NCBI RefSeq assembly: GCF_963422355.1
Contig: NC_085094.1
Location: 7,093,770-7,157,769, forward strand
Direction: 5' to 3'
Length of the DNA: 64,000 nt
Source of the DNA: Corticium candelabrum
Taxonomy: Eukaryota > Porifera > Homoscleromorpha > Homosclerophorida > Plakinidae
Of this stretch, positions 24,225 through 35,672 are shown in pieces. Below the pieces are notes generated by a model that saw nothing but the letters and a program-made list of their open reading frames with translations, had not been told where the DNA came from and searched no databases. The translations under genes were made by a program, and so were the position numbers. Numbering within the stretch: the first letter of the stretch is position 1; each line of letters opens with the position of its first letter.

Positions 24225-24275
24225 CTAGCCTCGCCCCAGACGCAGTGTGGTTTGCAGCCCCGGATGCGCTGCCAT
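24225..24275 (+). mobile_element. Half copy of the hAT-like hairpin family
   Basis: CTAGCCTCGCCCCAGACGCA and the following bases match the left arm of the hairpin at 33386-33466; the right arm is missing. Confidence 0.6.
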
Positions 24276-24430
24276 CACCACTACGTCTAGTTCACGTGGC
24301 AGTGTAATACATACGGGAACTTTCGAAAGATAAGATCTAGCATTTGGTGTACTGTAGACTGATATTTAGGAAATCATAAGTTCCTATATTTCAAAAAAAA
24401 CTAAATGATAAACAACGCATCAATATCCAA

Positions 24431-26383
24431 TCAACAAGTTGGACAAAGTAAACTGAACATTTGAGACAACTCCAACTCAATCATCCGCGCAGGCAAATGA
24501 ACGAGTTCTATAAAGTCAGTAGCAGCAAACATATCAAATATGTCATAAACAACAATGCCCAGATTAGAAGCTGTAAATGTATCAATGGCAATCTTGTTGT
24601 ACCATCTGACACGGTAAGAATTAATGCGAGCTGAATCAAAATTTCGAGGATTTGCTGTTCGGAATATAATTGGAATGTTTTTGCCCAAACGTTTCTGTCT
24701 AAGTCGACTGATTGCAGCCAGAATTTGTTGAAGACGATCTCGAAATCCATTTGGAGGCAACAAAACCAAATGATGTACACAACTTAATATCAATACTTCA
24801 TTCCCATTTCCTGGAATATCATCAATGATATCAGCTGTGTACGTAGCTTTTCCAAAATTGAGAGCGAGAGATGACAGCAAAGGCAGACCATGCAATCTAT
24901 AATGAATTGTAGCTTTGTATTTCACAATAGAATAGTCTTTATACTTGGGAGGAAGAAATGTACCATTTGTTGGTACCTGTGTGCCTGCACTTGCCATAAG
25001 AACTAAGAACAGTTGTCTTACAGTAGAATCACCGATCAGATACAGATTCTTGCCTTCTAGATACTTCCACCATTTTTCTTTGCTGTTGCAAGCGAATAAG
25101 CAGTCTCGGTTCACCCATTCTTTGTCTCGCCAATAACCTCTCGAAACGACCAACGGTTGTGGTTTGCAAGGCTCTAGTCTATTTGTCTCCACAGAATTCT
25201 TGTCGTCCCCTCTAATTATTACCGATTGTACATCACCTGACACAATGCCAATGCCTTGTTTGTTAGCTGCTACTTCTCTCTTATTTGTTGCAGCCATCTG
25301 CTGATGAAAAACACACCAATGATGAGGACGACACATAGTCGAATCATCAGTTCGTTCTCCTTCACATGTGCCATACCAATGATAGTTAGGAGGAAACGAC
25401 ATGTTGCATGATTTGCTAGAGAAATCTACTAAACTTGGTTGCCAGTCCATTCGACATAAACTTAGTTCGCCATCTTTTCGTTTCCCGGCCGTTTTAAGTT
25501 TTTTCAAAATATTAACTCGTGATTGTGGGCCAGCATATGAGACATCATAGCCATAATTGTGTCCAAGTGCACACAAGAAAACATAGTTAGAATGTAGTAT
25601 CTTGCTTTCGATCATGCTCACTGTACGACTGGTCATCCAAAGTTGAATATAAATGTATGCAGGTCCAGTCCAAGAGGGAAGAAATGTAATGAGATAAGAA
25701 CCATTAGCAAAATCCTTCACTTCACCCAGAATGGTCACTTTCTGCTGACTCGTTCTTGTTTTACTGCTCAAAATAGGACGAAGGAAGTCACCACCTTGAT
25801 TCATTTGATTTCCACTTTGATCACAAGCAGTCATCATAATGTGAAACGGTTTGTTTACAAATATATCCTTCGTCACAATAGACCAGAATGACTTACTCGC
25901 AGACGTTAACCAATTGATTTGTGGAGATGACTTCGGAGACGCTTTATGCGAGAGAAGTTGTGATAGATTAGTCAATTTTCTAGAAGACGTAGACGTGTTG
26001 ATAGATGGGATAATAAAAGAAATGCTGGCATTGAGTGGTGATAGACTGGCCAATTTGTTAAAAGACTCGGACGTGTTGTTAGGTGAGATAATAGAAGAAA
26101 CACCAGCATTGTCATTCTTCACTGAAGTCACCATGCCAAGAGGAGATGACTTAAGAGATGCATGACTAGAAACTTTCATTGGCATATTGATCATTACTTT
26201 CCTGTAAAGTCTTTTCTTGTGTGTTGGTGTGCTGATAACAACTCGAGGAAACATGGTTGGAGTCAGCACTGCCACGCACACTACTGTCACCACCAACAAG
26301 AAACATATCACGTGTATCTTTCTCCCATGGACACGAATGCTTGAAGATGGCTGAGAGAAACGTGCCATATATACACTCATCAA
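24431..26383 (-). CDS. NXPE-family-like type II membrane protein with PC-esterase domain
   Basis: A single open frame of 650 codons, apparently intronless. Residues 1-23 are a short cytosolic part, 24-41 a hydrophobic signal anchor (VICFLLVVTVVCVAVL), and 45-160 a Ser/Thr/Asn-rich stem with many N-glycosylation sites. The globular part contains a neurexophilin-like region (about 165-300), a Cys/Trp-rich segment with HWYGTCEG (335-342), and the PC-esterase (SGNH-like) block NLYLIGDSTVRQLFLVL with the nucleophile motif GDS at 451-453. A C-terminal ELVHLP near 626-631 stands where family members carry the His of the catalytic pair. Family members are Golgi or secreted proteins of poorly known enzymology. 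The 3' end is duplicated as a remnant at 9640-9775. The start chosen gives a typical signal anchor; Met6 is an alternative. Confidence 0.8.
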   Translation of the reverse strand: MMSVYMARFSQPSSSIRVHGRKIHVICFLLVVTVVCVAVLTPTMFPRVVISTPTHKKRLYRKVMINMPMKVSSHASLKSSPLGMVTSVKNDNAGVSSIISPNNTSESFNKLASLSPLNASISFIIPSINTSTSSRKLTNLSQLLSHKASPKSSPQINWLTSASKSFWSIVTKDIFVNKPFHIMMTACDQSGNQMNQGGDFLRPILSSKTRTSQQKVTILGEVKDFANGSYLITFLPSWTGPAYIYIQLWMTSRTVSMIESKILHSNYVFLCALGHNYGYDVSYAGPQSRVNILKKLKTAGKRKDGELSLCRMDWQPSLVDFSSKSCNMSFPPNYHWYGTCEGERTDDSTMCRPHHWCVFHQQMAATNKREVAANKQGIGIVSGDVQSVIIRGDDKNSVETNRLEPCKPQPLVVSRGYWRDKEWVNRDCLFACNSKEKWWKYLEGKNLYLIGDSTVRQLFLVLMASAGTQVPTNGTFLPPKYKDYSIVKYKATIHYRLHGLPLLSSLALNFGKATYTADIIDDIPGNGNEVLILSCVHHLVLLPPNGFRDRLQQILAAISRLRQKRLGKNIPIIFRTANPRNFDSARINSYRVRWYNKIAIDTFTASNLGIVVYDIFDMFAATDFIELVHLPARMIELELSQMFSLLCPTC

Positions 26384-27929
26384 CCTTAAAATTAAGGCTC
26401 CCTCCTCTTACCTATCAACATGAAATAGCAATTATAGTAGCATGCAGGCCGTGTGCAGCAAGCACACAACATTAGAGTTCAAGCACAAGCACAGTTACAG
26501 ACAGTACCTAGTATGACTATTGAAGTCATTACGTATTACATACAATACGTCCAAACTCATTTCAAAGTGATTGTTGTACCTTGCCAGAGTTATTCAATGG
26601 TTGTGAAACCGATCAGGGGCATAGTGTGGCGTGGGCTAGACCGGGCTCTATAGCCCAGCTTTTTTTAGGGTTGCAGGTGGTTGTCAATTTTGGAGCCAAA
26701 TTTAGGTGTTGCTGCCCTGTACCTGGAGTCAAAGCCCTTTGACACCTAGAGGCTGCTGTGCACTTGCTCTGTCCACGACTGGCATACTATGTATGCACCC
26801 AGCAAGGTGGCACAACTCGAGACCCAGAGACTGAGTACAGTATCAAAATTTATTAAAACAATTTGACAACACACATGATACACAGTATGCCACCTGCCTC
26901 TAGACGCTTACTATCACTTCAGTCAAAACATCCACAATAACTTCACACCAACCTGTACGTCCTATGAGACTACCATGGAGGTTGTCTGTAAGTGTTGCTG
27001 CACTGCCGCTCCAGCAAGATGCTATCGTGAGTTGGCCAGTCCTATGGAGAGGACAGTATATAGAATTGTAGCCTCATATAGACAGACCATTGATAGCATA
27101 ATTCATTTACTTGTGGGACCCAGAGTCCAGTCTCTGACAATGGCATTGACAAAGACTGGACACCAGAAGGGAACACGTTAAATTTTTAGTTTCACTGTCA
27201 TGACTTGGAGATTCCTGAATCCCAAGGATCCGTGGATGGAGCCAAGTTTGGCTCAGTTGCCCTGTTAACAACACCCCTGCTTTTAGGCGTGGTCTTAAAT
27301 TTTGTGTACTTCAAAAACGTAATGCTTGGAAATGCATTTTAATTAAATCAATTATCAAGATCGAGATACCAAGGCTTCACATGTGAGTCACATGTAATAT
27401 GAATTTGGATATAATGGACAATTGCATAGCTAGATAGCTAGATAGCTCCCCTAGCCAGTATTATCTAAATCTTCTAGCAGACGTGCATACACCAGTCAGT
27501 CTTACTATGTACACCAGTATACTATGGGTCTAGGTATGCATGTAGTGTGTGGATGAGTACAAATGCATCAGCTAGTTTTTGACCATAAGGAGGGGGTGTG
27601 TTCTAAAGAGTCGTAAAGTCTACCCCTCATTTCTAGAGATCACATTATGCCCAGTTACAATCTCAGAACTAGTAAACTTTTATCCTACTGGCTAATTAAT
27701 TTTTCGACATTAAATAATTATAACGTGTACAACATATGTAATGTCATCAAGTGTGAAGTCATCAAACATGTAGCGTTAGATCCCACAAGCAATTATGTCA
27801 CAACATTTTCTAAACACTGAACGGGCAAACGGTACAAAACGTCGTTCGCTACCAGTGACTGTTTGGTGTTGCGTATATATAGCAGGAGAAAGAGAGAAAG
27901 ACAGCTCATATAAAGACATTGTTAGTGAG
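26384..27929. other. Gene-free interval
   Basis: Only short chance ORFs are seen. There is a small (TAGA/GATAGCTA) cluster near 27428 but no domain, clear exon or complete element. The promoter of the NXPE-like gene would lie at its left edge. Confidence 0.5.
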
Positions 27930-28180
27930 AATGGAGGTGTGTTTTATCCGCTAGTCGTCAAAAGTCTGGGCTTGTAGTCGCCCTCTAGTCTCCAGATTTT
28001 AAAATCAATCTGCAGAAGACAACATTCCACAGTCACCTCACAATGAGCCAGGCCATGTCCTATTTCCACCAAGGGCTTTCTATTAAACTCTGGTAGTACA
28101 ATGCAAAGATAGTTCTAGAGAGATTGTCTGTAGATTGCTCTGATGACGTTCTAGACTTTTTGTAGAGTGGGGTTTGGGTT
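27930..28180 (+). mobile_element. Retroelement C-terminal fragment with TA-rich tail (decayed)
   Basis: FYPLVVKSLGL followed by broken frames resembles the minus-strand fragment 28655-28385 (YPLVVESYGTWTSSSLQ...). Stops and indels show it is dead. A (TA)n tract starts just after its 3' end. Confidence 0.5.
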
Positions 28181-28195
28181 GGTTTTGCTTAGTTT

Positions 28196-28268
28196 TTAAA
28201 AATATAATAAAAAATATAATATATATATAATACCTTTGACAGGCAATATATATATATATATATATCTA

Positions 28269-28334
<66 letters not shown>

Positions 28335-28372
28335 TATACATATAGTTTATTCAAATATAAATAATAGCTACC
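28196..28372. repeat. (TA)n / poly(T) tract between two convergent retroelement tails
   Basis: TA repeats, then more than 30 consecutive T, then TA again. The 3' ends of two related fragments face each other across it. Confidence 0.85.
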
Positions 28373-28384
28373 CCTCCACTAGAG

Positions 28385-28655
28385 GGGCCTCACAACGAAG
28401 AACAAACAGAGTAGTCTCTGTCTAAACCTAACAAAGACAAACGGTCCAAAATCATCCTAGCGTTAAATTGCCAAAGGCGGAGAGAGAGCTGCCCGTGAAA
28501 ATTAACGATAGCCCTGCTAACAGTAATACTACTACGGAGAGATGTCCTTCTAGCAATTGTTTTTAAAGTTTGTAAGCTACTGGAGGTCCACGTTCCGTAG
28601 GACTCAACTACCAGCGGGTATATATATATATATGTAGCACAATTAAGCCAGACCA
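28385..28655 (-). mobile_element. Retroelement C-terminal fragment, minus orientation
   Basis: An open frame ends with SLRLWQFNARMILDRLSLLG and is related to 11178-11381 and 27930-28180. The 3' end abuts the TA/T tract, as in the other copies. A second short TA run sits at its 5' end (28620-28633). Confidence 0.5.
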
Positions 28656-28748
28656 ATAAAAATACACTACATAGGTTATTTATACTTAGTACAGAGATCG
28701 ATCGGTCGCCCGTAGGTACAGAACCATGCAGAATGCTTATACAGTACA

Positions 28749-28858
28749 GTACTATAGTAATTTGTGTTCAATTATCTTATTCAGGCAATCAATTATCCGA
28801 GGTTCTGTCATAGAAGTACCAAGGAAAGTAATTCTTTCAGTCTGATATAATCTATCTA

Positions 28859-28916
<58 letters not shown>

Positions 28917-29563
28917 TCGAAACCACGCACATTCCTTTCAAGACGTCTTTCTAGAAAGCTCACTCACTTTTCAGCCGATCATTAGATGATTGATGAAACC
29001 GAGGTGGGAAGGCGGTCAGTGAATGGCCTGGCCATTTAATTTTCTACATTTCAATTTTCATGTTTTCATTTTTAATTTTTTACTTGTATTTTTATTTAAA
29101 AATTTTGTTTTTGTTAAAGTTTAACTTTTAATTTATAATTTTAATTTTATTTTCCTTTATATTTTTTGTAAATGGTTTTTCATCTTTTGATGTTTGATTC
29201 TTGTGATCTTTAGATTTATCTTTTAAAGTTTGATTTTTAGGCACCTATGTGGTCAAAGGCGGTGTGAAATTCGAGCTCGAAACACACACACTAGCTAGAC
29301 AAATACGCCTACCTAACTTCAAGAATTACACACACTACAAATATTCTATAGAGGATTATTGCGTAGAGACAGCTTTTGAAGGATATTTCGGCAGCTGCCC
29401 AACTGCAGACTATCTAGTATAGTATGTAAGTTATTTATTTCTTCATGCACAGCCGTAATTAGCTAAGCAACGGACAATTGAATGCCCAATTCGGATAATT
29501 GATTGCCTTAATCAATCAGATATTTTGGCTTCAGATAATTGAACGCAAAGTACTATAGTTAAT
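28749..29563. mobile_element. Possible inverted-repeat element
   Basis: TACTATAGTAATTTGTGTTC and GGCAATCAATTATCCGA at 28750-28801 are mirrored by TCGGATAATTGATTGCC and GAACGCAAAGTACTATAG at 29492-29557. It contains a (TA)n microsatellite (28862-28915) and an AT-rich stretch. No ORF. Confidence 0.4.
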
Positions 29564-29937
29564 TAGCTAAGCCGAGGCACTCGGGTTACAGTAACAGCGC
29601 TGTCGACGGTTCGACGACCGACTCATCCGCTGTGGGCGGATCGATAGACGGATGTGGGCGACGCGACGCGTCCAAATAGAACCGAGTTCTATTCGAGCGT
29701 CGAACCAGAAGCTGAGCACGTCGCGTCAGAAGTAGCACCTTGATTCGACCAATCAGAGCCAACTAAAAATGCACGTGTGGCTTCCGTGAGTGATGATTAC
29801 TGATTTCGGCGCTGTACTCGACGTTGAGCGGTCTATAGATTGTGTAGGGAGCTGTACTTGCTCGTGGATGATCAGCTGTATTGTAAATTCAGCTTTCTAG
29901 GGCAAGTGCAGGTGAACTGTGCTATGCTTAATGAAGT

Positions 29938-30445
29938 TAAACCTGTGCCACAATTCTAATCGCTTTGGCGCAAGTTCAGATGCACCTTTTCTATACCTGC
30001 AAGTGTGTTACAAACTGAATCCCTCTACTAGCGCAAATGTGTACAATCAACAAATTAGAGATGCCACATCAGCTGAACAAAAAATCGCTTCCCTATAGAA
30101 TCCTAGATCATTACTGCTAACCCCTATTTATCAGCCTGTTACTTGGGATTGTCACCTAGAGTGTACACCCTAAAGGAGACGGTGGCAACAATCAAATTGC
30201 TTTATCACGTCTAGATGCTGTCACTGAAGACTAGATAGAATATACTTGGCCGGAAAGTGCAGCTGTCATTTCAATTTTGTATTTTTGATTTTCTTATATG
30301 TAGTAACACAATTTTCAATTTCATAATTCTTAATTTTTTGGGTAAAATTGGTCCAAAAATAAAAATTCACGATGTACTTTTTCATTTTTAACCAAACTAA
30401 AAAATGTGAAAAATTGAATGGCCGGAAAGTGCACGGACCGGTCCA
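29938..30445 (+). mobile_element. Solo arm of foldback element 2 family
   Basis: It matches the right arm of the 10821-12423 element: ACCTGTGCCACAA near 29943, CATCAGCTGAACAA near 30069, TCACTGAAGACTAGATAGAA near 30222 and GGAAAGTGCAC near 30424. Confidence 0.65.
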
Positions 30446-30777
30446 TACTTATATCATTTGCAAGTTACGTCACCGGACCTATTGTCATCGCTAATTAATA
30501 CAGCCAAAACGTGCTTGAATGGCGTCGGACCAGCGCGAAACCTAAGGAAACTATAATTCTGGTACATTCAGACATGTTCGAAGTTGCTGATTGTCTAGCA
30601 AACATGCACGTGTGTATCTGCTGCTGGTCTGTAGCTAATACGATAGGTTTTATTTCTCTCGCTTTGCCAAAATTCATGCTACACACCTAGACTAGTACAC
30701 ACAAATACTGTATGGTTACACAGACTAACACAGACTAAGCGCAGCTGTACTGTACGTCTCATAGCTACGAGAAATTA

Positions 30778-30782
<5 letters not shown>

Positions 30783-30836
<54 letters not shown>
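30783..30836. repeat. (CA)n microsatellite
   Basis: About 27 CA units; flanking sequence holds no exon. Confidence 0.95.
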
Positions 30837-30837
<1 letters not shown>

Positions 30838-31137
30838 TAGCACAATAGTAATTTACGAGTACAGTACCTTTCAGAAAACGAAAAACGTCCCTGCAACTCT
30901 CTGACAGCGTTAGCTCGACAATTTTAGAAGTTGAGAATGTGATTGACTTCGAGAGTCAGAGAAGTAGTGTCTACTACGTATACGTAGGCGCCTACGTAAT
31001 CAATGTTCGGCCTTGGCTGCTAGTGTTGTGCGGACTCAACCCAAAGTCACAAGACAATGTACTGTATGTATGTCGAAATGTATTGTGCGTATAAGGCCAT
31101 TTCTTCTTTGCTATTAACCTAGGGCCGGACTACAGGT

Positions 31138-31195
31138 AGGCCTCTTGCACAAGCCCCTCCTAACGCGCGCTTGAAGGAAGCGGTGCCCGCACATC
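31138..31195 (+). mobile_element. Solo end of foldback element 1 family
   Basis: GGCCTCTTGCACAAGCCCCT and the following ACGCGCGC stretch match the terminal arm at 6760. Confidence 0.5.
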
Positions 31196-31577
31196 TAATT
31201 AACTTGAATTTCATCTTATGACAGGCTTTATGGTATGCTCTATATCAATGGTTTCGACCTATTGCATCTTTTACAACAACGAAATCCGCCATCTCTAGAT
31301 ATAACAAGGCCATGCTCACACAAGAATACAAGCTAATTTGCAAAACAGACAAGAAACACTATAGTCAATCACCCTCTAGTTTAGTTTGTTATCAACAAAA
31401 TCGATCACGTGATGACCATGTGTAAAGAAATTGCTAAAGAATTGCTACAACTTTTGTAGCCAAATGTAACAAAGTATTAGCTAGCTGTACACATGTTGCG
31501 CATGTACACTGTACATGGATAATGATGATATTGTCATTACTTCTTCAATCGAACCATTGATGCAAATAGAAGAAGGA

Positions 31578-34165
31578 TCAGCAATTTACATGACCATTTA
31601 AAGCAACAGTAATTTTGGTATATAACTGGTACTCTTTCCGACCAGTTACCTTATATGATACGCTGTTCAGACCATCCTCTTTCATTCTGTGTGTTGCTGT
31701 CGATAGTAAACTGAACCTACACAGCAAAACAGCAGTTAGTCAAACACATTGACTTGATACAGTTGACGCTCACAAGCAGTCTACATACCTGGCAGGATTT
31801 ATTTTGCTCGTTTTGTGATGTGTGCCTCTAACCATCTTGTAACGAGCAACAGCCGCATCTGGTCGCATTATCGTCATGCCATTATTCACCACTCTTTATA
31901 ACACAAGTTAGCCGATACACAGATTCACTGCACATTGTCACAATGCACTACCTCTTGTATAAATCGTCGTCTTCCCCTCCCCATCCCCAGTACTTATTCG
32001 AGTAACCGTTGATTTTCCAATATTGTTCTTTAGTTAAAATCGTGATTCCTCCAAAAAGAGTCGAATACAACAAACTACAACACCACAGTATCACATCAAG
32101 TTAATTAAACAATTTTCACTCACTCGTTGCTTACCGATAATTAAATTTATCAACTGCAACCGACAAATGCTTTGGCCTCTCGGGACACGTGTAAAGGTTG
32201 CGATCGTTTTCCAAGATTAAGTCAACATCGTGAAGACAAAAGCACTGCCAGTCACCATCTTTAGCCGCCTCTAGTACACCGATATTGAGAAGCATGCCTC
32301 GATTGAAGTCACAGTTGCCGGCCTAATCAATTTGTTTAGGGTTTGTAACAACTCCTTAACACATGTACATGTAATTGACCGACCTGCTCGATAACATAGA
32401 TCTTGAACTGGATAAGTTGACGACGAAATACCGGTATCATGTAGTGTTGAAAAACCTTCAAGTGTTCCTCTCTGTCTCGAAATGGAATAACAATAGCAAC
32501 CTAATCACACAGTTACTGACTGAAAAAAAGACACAACCGTGGCTCTTACCCTATCTCGTGGTTGACAGTCTGGAGGTGTATAGAAACCTCCAAATGTTAC
32601 TCCTGGGTTTTTCTTCTTTACTTCGTCAAGGTTCACTTTGGCATATGCGTTGATGAACAAGCTACCAACTAGAGAATCGTTTCAACCCGATTAGACAACA
32701 AAACGCAAGGAAATATCAGACAAACATAACACACTGTTTACACAACAATGCATGCACGTGTTGCACAACACATTCAAACATGGTCAATGATAAACTGCAT
32801 GATGTCCATCCTTTGACAAGTGAAAGCACATGCAGTCATTGATGCATCGAAGTCACATATTGATATCCTTCCTGCACACCATTCCATCCCAACATAAACA
32901 ACTGACCTAAATCGGGAGGTTTCTTCGGACAAAGAGAAAGCTTAGACACGCTCTTTTTCGTAGCAACAGGACGATGATTTACCTACAAAAAATTAAAATG
33001 TTACCTGCACCATCACTATTAATCAAGTTGCTGTAAAATACTTGGAATACCTGCGTTAGTTGCAGTTTAGTTTTCTGTGTTGTGTGTGTTGTTTGCCTTT
33101 CATTTTCCTTTCTAACTGCTTGCTCTTCTTTCTGACCCACTAATGACATCTTTTGTCGTCTTACAGTCTGACTACTTGTTGTCTTCGATTGTCCCTCTCG
33201 ACCTTTTAAATTCTGATCCCTTGTTACCGTCCGGCCTTGATTTCGTTCTTTATCGGTTGTTCTTTGTGCTTCTTTGCTCATGTTTCCTAGCATGTTCAAC
33301 ATTAGATTTCCATAGCATTAGAATTATCTGACTTTGTTCTTGTTTCTGTCCTGTTCCCTGTTTCTGTCCTGTTCCCTGTTTCTGTCTAGCCTCACCCCAG
33401 ACGCAGTGTGGATTGCAGCCGGTGCATCCGGGGCTGCAATCCACACTGTGTTTGAGGTGAGGCTAGTTTCTGTCCTGTTCCCTGTTTCTCTTATTCTTGT
33501 TTCTGTCCCGTTCCCTATTTCTTTCGTACATCTGTGTGTCTCTTATCACCTGCACTTTCTTTCATCTTACGTGTTGAGACAGCTTGCTCCTTTACTGACA
33601 GGTTTCGAGCGTCGCTGGAAGACTTCCAATGTGTTGCAATGGCAGACAGCAGTCCCTTGTCATTCTGTGAGCCTCCTGGTGAATGTAGCTGTTGGTAACC
33701 CTTGATTCTCAAAAATCTGTTTCATGCCAAAAAAATTCACAGTCACTAGTACAAACATACTACAATATATTCTGTCTGATCTAAATAGTTTTGGTCCAAT
33801 AGACAAGACGAAACTCACAAAACACGACATTCTCTCTACGTCCAGCTCTTACAGCCAACAACTGATAAAACGCCAAGTGGGTGATTAAGATTGTGTTGAT
33901 TAAAGCACTTGCACGTAGCATTACATTAAATGCCATGGATCTCTGAAATATACTGAAAAACTCCGATAAACTTAGTCTCGTCTGTACCATTGTCTAGATA
34001 CAAAAAATATGCTGCAGCTACTGTTGCTCAATACCTTGACCTGTGAATGGTCCTCTTTCCTGTAGTCACCGGCCCCATGCGCACATAAACTCCACCCAAC
34101 AACAAGACCATCACACATACCACTGTTAGGCCACCAAGCCACATCTTTGAAGATGGGAAGTTCAT
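31578..34165 (-). CDS. B4GALT: Beta-1,4-galactosyltransferase family protein
   Basis: A type II Golgi enzyme that transfers galactose (or GalNAc) from a UDP-sugar to a terminal GlcNAc or similar acceptor. About ten phase-matched exons. Exon 34165-34041 starts MNFPSSKMWLGG and gives a signal anchor. Two exons (ending near 33571 and 33051) encode a long, basic, Gln/Lys-rich stem. Then come exons with LCPKKPPDL, GFYTPPDCQPRDR, VAIVIPFRDREEHLKVF, AGNCDFNRGMLLNIG with CLHDVDL (the DVD metal motif), FGGITILTKEQYWKINGY with NKYWGWGGEDDDLY (the family signature), MVRGTHHK, and a last exon ending at TGA (31578). All catalytic landmarks are present. The subfamily (1 to 4 against 5 or 6) is not resolved. 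A candidate 5' exon with a strong GTAAGT donor lies at 35759-35673. The stem intron carries the hairpin MITE at 33386. Confidence 0.92.
33331..33520. repeat. Short tandem repeat (CCTGTTCCCTGTTTCTGT) around a hairpin MITE
   Basis: Five or six imperfect 18-bp units lie in an intron of the galactosyltransferase gene, interrupted by the hairpin element. Confidence 0.8.
33386..33466. mobile_element. 81-bp near-perfect hairpin MITE, hAT-like
   Basis: CTAGCCTCACCCCAGACGCA at the left is mirrored by the right arm ending GAGGTGAGGCTAG. The arms are about 38 bp with a five-base loop. TTTCTGT occurs on both sides, but the flanks are themselves a tandem repeat, so this duplication is weak evidence. Confidence 0.75.
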
Positions 34166-35286
34166 AACAGCCTACAGTACAACAGAAACAGAAATATTTC
34201 TGTCATTTGTTTAGGTATACTGAACTAAACTGTATAAATTTACACGCTTTTCGTTGTTCTAGTCATTTACTGTTACTGACCCTACGAGTAGACGTTAACG
34301 TAATCACTCAGTAACAGTTTTATATCACCAAATTGCTAATCTAGCCTACAGCCATGTTAGTATCAATTCATTGATTAATAGTTTCTCATCCTCTGCCTCC
34401 ATCGCTTATGCAATCACTTTGCTGCCATTATTTTGATGTCACTATTAATATCCACGTGACAAGCACGTGTACGTTGCTATGTACGACAATGGGCAACTGA
34501 GTTTCACGCATGCACAATAGTAACAACATTACCTCTTTCTATGTATGGCAGACTTTTCATCGGGAATTTGCAGCAACGCAAGTCAATATGCAACTTGCAA
34601 TAGTTGTAGGTACAAAATGATGTAAGCAACACCAACACAACGTGTGTGAAACAGAAATAAAAGTCAACACTGGATCATGGCTGTAAATGACTCAAGCCAG
34701 TACGATTGTTGTGCTACTTCTTTGACTCTTGGACTAAACTGTTTGAAAATGATTACAGGAGCCTGGCTTGCTGTTGTTGTGTAGTCAGTAGTTGTTGTGT
34801 TAGAGGTTGTCTTGATATCATTGATTTCAGAAGGCCGTCCCCCACTGTCAGTGCCATATGAGTATTGTGTTGAAGCATTTCTTACAGAAATTCAGTAGCA
34901 TCTTATACAGAACTTGTCTGAATGAACAAATGATATCGTGATCAGCATTAATTAACCTTGAATGCTTGTTGAAGTCTGTGTGTAGGCATTACATCATGTC
35001 ATGAGTACTGACGAGAATGTCTTTCCAAATCTCAATCCACATACAGTATACTGCACAGTTGATGCAGGCTAAGTGAATGCACAGACATGCCACAAACAAC
35101 AGGACACGTTTACTTCACTAGAGTTGCCTGCTTTGATGATCAGACAGAAGTAGGTCTGATGACAAGCTACCAATTACAATCTACTCTACACAACAGTTTT
35201 GTTGCAAATTATCTGGACTATCTGGAATATCAATGGCACACTAACAACTGGGGGGAGGCGATGAACATGTACAGATGCTGACAACT
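34166..35286. other. Interval upstream of the galactosyltransferase start
   Basis: No recognisable gene. Contains short chance ORFs and probably 5' UTR intron of the galactosyltransferase transcript. Confidence 0.4.
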
Positions 35287-35520
35287 CGGGTCTCATTAGC
35301 TCAGTTATCGCTTGCCTACGCCTAATTAGTACAGTCGTATTGTTACGACTTTATGAAGCTTACCAACTGTTTCCTGGAGTCGGGTTCGACTCCTATTCTA
35401 GCGTTTCTTTGTAGACTCTGTTGTCAATCTTCTAATTAGTACAACTACATTGTAGCACAGCCTTCCGTTCCTCTTGAGGGACGCGAAGCAGAGCCTGCTA
35501 GCGTCACATAGTCAGCTGGG
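35287..35520 (+). mobile_element. tRNA-derived SINE
   Basis: GGTCTCATTAGCTCAGTTAT gives an A-box-like start, and GGGTTCGACTCC at about 35382 is a perfect B box. The spacing between boxes (about 80 bases) is longer than in a normal tRNA, and a non-tRNA body follows. No cloverleaf could be drawn. Confidence 0.55.
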
Positions 35521-35672
35521 TCACATTTTCTAGCTAAAGCCTACAAATCATGGAAATTGCATGATCCCCCTGCCTGTATCACTTTGTGGAGGCAACTAGC
35601 GAACAGCCACACTAACAGCATTAGTTTGAAAACCGAACATACCGTTTCTATGTATGCACGCATATACTTACC

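Larger units (their letters stand above)
19420..24540 (-). repeat. Segmental duplication, copy 2
   Basis: This is the counterpart of 3390-9780, in the same order and strand, running into the intact NXPE-like gene. Private insertions include the SINE at 21031-21388 and the MITE at 21722-21893. Copy 2 lacks foldback element 1 and the pogo-like MITE of copy 1. Confidence 0.8.

Noticed and set aside
33250-33444. Minus-strand ORF with GTGQKQ repeats as a coding exon of the galactosyltransferase
   Set aside because: It runs through the tandem repeat and the hairpin MITE. The phase-consistent gene model splices this stretch out.
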